Shown here piece after piece: positions 59,021 through 64,000 of a DNA stretch of 64,000 nt. Position 1 is the first letter of the stretch, and the number at the start of each line of letters is the position of its first letter. Below the pieces are notes generated by a model, which had not been told where the DNA came from, ran no database searches, and worked only from the letters and a program-made list of their open reading frames with translations. The translations under genes and the position numbers were made by a program. Source of the DNA: Aquanectria penicillioides (Eukaryota; Ascomycota; Sordariomycetes; Hypocreales; Nectriaceae); the NCBI GenBank assembly GCA_003415625.1, contig PYIU01000001.1:5892210-5956209 (forward strand), in the 5' to 3' direction.

Positions 59021-60504
59021 TCACCCGTGGCGCACAGTGCCCAAGTTGTCTTCCTTAAATACTAACAGGGCTAGGCGATGACGGACGAATAGGCCGAATA
59101 AGCCGGCCACAAGCTGCAGGAGTGTTACTTCCCAAGCGAGACGGTCCTCACGCAGGGGACCGCGCCACACGAGCCAAAGATTGAGAAGAGTCAAATTGCT
59201 AGTCTCGACAAAACGACCCTCTCTGTCAGTTGTTACCTTGACCAATCGAAACCGTGCGAGGAGATGAAGCACTTGTCCGACAAGAGGGTGAGGCTGGCGC
59301 TCTTGTGACCAAGGGGTGATTGAGGGCTCGAGAAGGCCGGTGCGAGCATTGAACTTCGGGAGACGGTGGCGAGGGCAGGGGATGAGACCGAAGATTTGGG
59401 GACAAGAATATAGGAAGTTGAAGATCTGGGGGACGAGGAGCAGGCCTAGGGTCTTGGAGAAGTGGCCGAGAATGCCAACTACGGCAAAAACCATGCCGGA
59501 GAAGTAGCAGTAGGTATCACCGACGAAGACCTTGGCCGGGTACCAGTTGTGGCAGAGAAGGGCGCAAGATACTCCAATCCAGGGCAGTAGCAGGTAGAGC
59601 GAGAAAAGGTGGGAGTCGGTTGCGGGGTGAGGATAGGGCGTGAAGAGATAAAGACAATCGTTGAAGGCCAGGAGGAGAGCGATGACGACGCATTGCGAGA
59701 CTTCAATGCCATTGACGCCCGCCAGCATGTTGATACTCTGGGGGCAAAACATGGCAACGCAAGCCATGTAGACATAATAGAGAGCACCGAGATCGAAGAG
59801 TTCGCCAAGGTAGGGCTGTAGTTGGACGGGGATGACGATGGAGGTAACGTCGAAGTCGACAAAGTAGACGACAAGTAGGGGGATGGAGGCTAGGCCGGGA
59901 ATCCACCACTTGTGGCGCCAACGAATGTCGAAGAGGTCGTCGCCGATGCCAAGGAGGGCGATGGTCTGGAGCGATATGATGGCGCTTAGATACGAGGCCA
60001 GCTAAGAAGACAGATGAGAAGGTTAGTTTTCAATGCGCTGCTAGAATAACTCGTGGAATCAAGTAGGTTATGGCATACCTTGTTGTGGGGGAAACGATGC
60101 AAGAAACGGCCCTGGTTGATCTCCTCAATCTTGACGACCACATCGCGATTTCCTCCACCACTGGTGGCGGCAACGATATCCTTGTAAAATGGGAAGGGGA
60201 TGAAGATGATGATGGTGATGAGGTATACGGCAGCGCAGATGGCGCCCATACACTCGGGGATCTCGGGACGGTGAGCTTTGCTCAGATCGCGGCCGCGGAA
60301 GCCAGCGCGCATGAAGGTGGGACCGAGCCAGCGGATCATGGAGTAGCAAAGCGAGAATGCGAGGAGGGAGAGGGCGAGAGAGGCGATGAGGGGTTCGCCA
60401 TCGCCCTGGAAGGTGTTCGCGAGGACGGCAAGGGAAGCGGCGGAGAGGGAGAGAAGAGAGATGAGCTCCGGGCGGGAGAGCGACGTTGGCGATGTGGCTG
60501 TCAT
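59021..60504 (-). CDS. alg7: UDP-GlcNAc:dolichyl-phosphate GlcNAc-1-phosphotransferase
   Basis: Alg7/GPT moves GlcNAc-1-phosphate from UDP-GlcNAc to dolichyl phosphate on the cytosolic face of the ER. This is the first step of N-glycan assembly and the target of tunicamycin. Two exons, 60504-60079 and 60001-59021, encode 468 aa. Many membrane segments are visible from about residue 14. The polyprenyl-phosphate transferase signatures are present: GIGDDLFDIRWRHKW (catalytic Asp pair), INMLAGVNGIEVSQ and AKVFVGDTYCYFSGM. The last is followed by the HFSKT loop and SCPQIFGLIPCPRHRLPKF. The intron has a GTATGC donor and CTTAG acceptor. The frame is intact. The gene is essential in yeast. Confidence 0.95.
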
Positions 60505-60820
60505 GACGGCGGCGGGATGTGGACGGGGCGACTAGAATTTTGCGGGGGGTGTGGGAAAAAGCGCCACGAACGATGGGAGGGAGGAGAAGGTTCGATGGGA
60601 GCTGGTTAATTCGGGCTGGGATGCATCATGGAAAGGAAGGACGGTACGATGCGCAAGGGTTTCACTGGGGTGGGATTGTGCGACGGCGACGGCGACGGCG
60701 GCGATTGCGACGTAGAAAATGAGAGACGAAGGTTGGAGCGAGAGTTGGATTGTGCAAGTGAGATGACGAATGATTGGGTTGCGCATTTGGTGACACGTTG
60801 TTGGTTGGCGGCACGGAGCC

Positions 60821-60834
60821 GGGGGGGGGGGGGG
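60821..60834. repeat. Homopolymer G14
   Basis: Fourteen consecutive G in intergenic DNA, with uncertain true length. Confidence 0.85.
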
Positions 60835-60945
60835 CGGAGGCGGCATGTGGAGGCGGCGTGTGGTGGATGCATGTCGCGGGAGCACGTGCCGATGCTGTGA
60901 CGACGTTGTTTTCTCGCCCTCCCACTCTGTTAATCCGGTTTGCTG

Positions 60946-61034
60946 CTTCCCGCTTCCCGCTTTCCGCTTTCCGCTTTTCGCTTTCCGCTTTTCGCTTTCC
61001 ACTTTTCGCTTTTCCGCTTATCGCTTTCCGCTTA
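60946..61034. repeat. Degenerate CTTTCCG/CTTTTCG minisatellite
   Basis: About twelve imperfect units of 6-8 bases (CGCTTTC, CGCTTTT, CGCTTCC) stand in tandem over about 90 bases. On the other strand they read GAAAGCG. Unit sequence varies by one base at a time, as expected for an old slippage array. Confidence 0.85.
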
Positions 61035-62913
61035 CTCTTTCTCTCGGCAGTTTGCTCTGTGCCTACCCTGGCCTGCCCTGGCAACTTTGTCATCATCATG
61101 TTGAAGCCTCAAATCATACTCACGTTCTTCAACCATTGAGGCCACAATCGGCTCACAATCGCCCCATTCTCATTTCTTGCATCACCAAACAATTCATCAT
61201 TAGCATCTCCTGTCTCTTTCCTCCCCCCTGTTCGTTGATAAGCTTGCCGCCTTCATGGCATGATTGCGTCTTGTTCTGTTGCGTTATGTGTTACCTGCAA
61301 GCTTCAAGAGTGCCTCAAAGGGACCACAAGCTGTGAGCAAACACACTTGATATGCTCTTTTTTTTTATTGAGGATAGGCGTCGTCATACTATACAGAGCC
61401 GCCCGGTTCTTGCCCATCATTGTCCTCCCTCAGACGGACATTTACGCTCGCACCTCTCACTAGCACCCGTGTCTCTCTGTCCATAAATCCGTCTATATCC
61501 ACGAATGAGCAAACAGCAACCGCAAATAGTCAAAGCATCCAGAGTTTCCTGAACTACGGCCGCTGTACAGTCAATCATGGCCGACTTCCCCTCTCATCCG
61601 CACCCGCAGCATCTTGGCTTGGCTCAGGTCCGCAAAGCACCTCAAAAGGTCACACGGCTCTTGTCGGTTAGAGCAATTTACCTACTGCGATGATCCCTTC
61701 TTACGTGCAGCACGGAGGTGGAGGTGCATGCCAGACTATCGGCGCCATCCACCTCTGCAGAAACTCACCAATCGGTCGCTGCCTCGCTCCCCAACTAACA
61801 CCCCAATGGCTTTGGATCTGGGTTGTGTCAGACGCCAACAGACGCCAACGAACCACACCAACCATTGGTGATTCATGGGAACGCCCGATCCATGGCCAAC
61901 CTCGTCCGTGTCAGCACAAGCTGGCCGCTTCTTGGGTCACTCTGTCACTGCCGCGTGCCGAGTCAACCGATGGCCACCGTCTCTCCGAGAAAAGAATAAT
62001 CATTAGTTACAAGCTGTCCGGTGCTTCGCTTCATCCCTTTCCCCAAGTATTACAATTAGGATGGGTCTTTTTCTCTTCGCTTCTCTTCTTCTCTCTTCGC
62101 TTGCTTGTTTGCCCTAGATCCACATCAGCATCAGCCTCGTAGAAACAACCTTGAAGGGGTCACAAGCCCGCTTGTGATCGACAGGCCGGCATCTGCAAGG
62201 AGTCCGCAATGTTGCGCCCCATAACGCACGCCGGCTCATTACCTACTGAAGTAATCGACATGACATGCACCTTGTCATCGACAAGGGCGCGGGTCTCCTT
62301 TCCCCCTCATTTCCCAAAACCGGGGCACTAAGGAAGGCATAAAAAAAACAATTAAAAAAAACAGCATTTACCATGACCCACGGAAGCTGAGTCCTTGCAC
62401 AGATAGTATGCAAGAACTAGGCAAAGCCATGCTATATCCACCCGGAGATAAGTGGAGATAATCAGAGTTCCCGTCTCTGAACAGAAGCCTGATTATGCTT
62501 CCCGGACCTGTAATGTTTCGGCCGAGCGCTGCAAGCGCTTTGTAATTGTATTTGCCCGTTGCCTACCTAGTTAAATCCGCCATTCCTTGCCATCTTCTTC
62601 TCTTCAGGAGTTGGTTCCTCTAGCTTTGCTTGACTCTGGCCCTGTCGTAACCGTCACTGCATGGTCCCTCCAAGAGCCACGGCTTCCCATTCCAATGATT
62701 CACTGTCGTGTATGCCAACCCTGGTTTTCTCTCATCTCCTCTTGAATTGAATCTCACGCGTACACACACCAAACCCTTGGACACGCCTTTTGTCCGTGTC
62801 GTGCTTTTTGCCCCTACTCAAACTTTGAGCCCCGTTGGAGATTGCCAAGAATCCGGGGTTCATCAGTCGGCACTTTGGAAACACTTACAGCAAACGTTTC
62901 CGGCTCTGACAAC

Positions 62914-64000
62914 ATGTCGCCTCGCAGCGACGACGAAAAGGCCGTCGGTATCCCCCCTGGGGAGGACACTGACGGCAACACCATGGTTGAAGATAAGGAA
63001 ACTGCTGTTTCGCCGAGGCCGAGAAGCCCACTGACAGAAAAGACCAAGGGGGATGAAGGTCGCGAAAAAGGCGAGGGCAACGAATCGCCGGACGAGGATT
63101 TTGGTATCGAGGCCCAAGAGGTAAAGGCTTGTCCAATTCAATTCTGAATACCTTCACACTCTTTGCTGCTACCGCTGCCATTGTTTTCAATCCTTGAATT
63201 ACGCGCACCGCGCTGACCTCAGTGCTAGGACAACGTCGATATAGAGCGGGTGGAAACTCGAAGGACAAACGCCAGCCGCAAGACGCACCGCAGCATCCTC
63301 AGTCGCCTCTCCAAGAGCAAGAGCAAAAGCAAGACCAAGGAGAAGCTGCCGCCTCCTGTCCACCCGGTGATGGACCTGGACAACGGTGTCGTTGGTTGGG
63401 AATCGCAGCACGACCCGGAGCACCCTCTCAACTTCCCACAGTCTCGCAAGTGGTTCATCACCAGTCTTCTCTCGGCAATCACCTTCATGACCCCGTTTGC
63501 CTCCTCCATCCTCGCTCCGGCCATCACCTTTGTCGCTAAGGATTTCCACGAGCCTAGCGTCACCATGGCCTCGATGCCCGTGAGCATCTTTCTGCTAGGA
63601 TACGCTGTCGGGCCCCTTTTCCTCTCTCCGCTCTCTGAGATCTACGGCCGAAACATCATCATCACCACGGCCAATGCCTTCTTCTGTGCCTGGCTCATCG
63701 GTTGCGCCCTGGCCCCGACCCTCAGCTCCCTCGTCTTCTTCCGCTTCATGTGCGGGCTGGGAGGCTCAGCCTGTCAGACCATCGGCGGTGCCATCATCGC
63801 CGACTTGTTCCCCGTCAGCGAGCGAGGACGGGCCATGACCATCTGGATGCTGGGCCCCATGTTCGGTCCCTCTTGCGCTCCCGTCATCGGCGGCTTCGTT
63901 GCTGAGACCATTGGGTGGCGCTGGGTCAACTGGATCACCTTCATCCCTGCGACGCTGGTCGTCTTCTTCATGATATTCTTCAACCGCGAAACCAACCACC
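62914..64000 (+). CDS. DHA1-family major facilitator transporter, cut by the window end
   Basis: This is a plasma-membrane drug:H+ antiporter-1 type transporter (12 TM). Exons seen are 62914-63120 and 63229-64000, about 326 codons, with the rest outside the window. The long N-terminus (about 140 residues) is hydrophilic, rich in Asp, Glu, Lys and Ser, including a KSKSKSKTKEK run. The motif NFPQSRKWFITSLLSAITFMTPFASSI starts TM1. LSPLSEIYGRN is the motif A region, RFMCGLGGSACQTIGGAIIADLF is in TM4, and GPMFGPSCAPVIGGFVAETIGWRWVNW is motif C of DHA1 antiporters. Members export antifungals, polyamines or toxins; the substrate is unknown. Both the donor (GTAAAG) and acceptor (GCTAG) are acceptable. 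Confidence 0.9.

Larger units (their letters stand above)
60505..62913. other. Divergent intergenic interval of 2.4 kb
   Basis: The interval lies between alg7 and the DHA1 transporter, which are divergent. It contains a G14 run (60821-60834) and a minisatellite of CTTTCCG units (60946-61034). No gene, tRNA or mobile element is recognised. Confidence 0.6.

Overview
The window is nuclear DNA of a filamentous ascomycete (Pezizomycotina, most likely Sordariomycetes). The basis is gene style: short GT-AG introns of about 48-250 bp with GTAAGT/GTATGT-like donors, CT-rich leaders, a Zn2Cys6 regulator, a fused isopropylmalate dehydratase, a LaeA-like methyltransferase and 14-TM DHA2 transporters. I cannot name the species. 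There are no operons, CRISPR arrays, plausible tRNAs or recognisable intact transposons.

Layout. 1-352: 3' tail of a truncated unknown gene. 6038-7466 (+): zinc polyol dehydrogenase. 9264-7951 (-): COP9 signalosome subunit 6. About 10552 and 13597: two small unknown ORFs, the second with a zinc-type Cys/His pattern. 16915-14941 (-): DHA2 multidrug transporter. 18554-21181 (+): Zn2Cys6 regulator, convergent with a LaeA-like methyltransferase (23350-22205, -). 26692-29348 (+): Cdc45. 30210-31150 (+): hemerythrin-domain protein. 34123-35163 (+): neuronal calcium sensor NCS-1/Frq1. 36383-37608 (+): Rkm5-type methyltransferase. 40527-37970 (-): 3-isopropylmalate dehydratase (leucine synthesis). 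45174-42030 (-): long unknown protein with a C-terminal membrane segment. 47236-45791 (-): nuclear rim protein Nur1, divergent from V-ATPase subunit F (47603-48166, +). 49156-48509 (-): NPC2-like lipid transfer protein. 55426-58181 (+): Set3-type PHD-SET protein. 60504-59021 (-): Alg7 GlcNAc-1-phosphotransferase (first step of N-glycosylation). 62914 to the end (+): 5' part of a DHA1 transporter. Most genes are housekeeping and functionally unrelated. Large gene-free gaps (353-6037, 23351-26691, 31151-34122, 49157-55425) hold only low-complexity tracts and short recurring motifs.

The main unexpected pattern is that four otherwise well-conserved genes (cdc45, ncs1, the unknown 45174-42030 gene and set3) each need exactly one extra base to read through. 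All four shifts go in the same direction and lie beside short runs of identical bases. A systematic base-deletion error in the assembly is the simplest explanation. The cdc45 site also has the form of a -1 ribosomal slippery heptamer (GGGTTTG), so it deserves a direct check. A second pattern is the recurrence of a 9-mer, TACGGAGTA, and of TACCTACC/GGTAGGTA clusters in intergenic DNA only.

All exon boundaries were derived by hand from splice signals and frame; none has been checked against transcripts.
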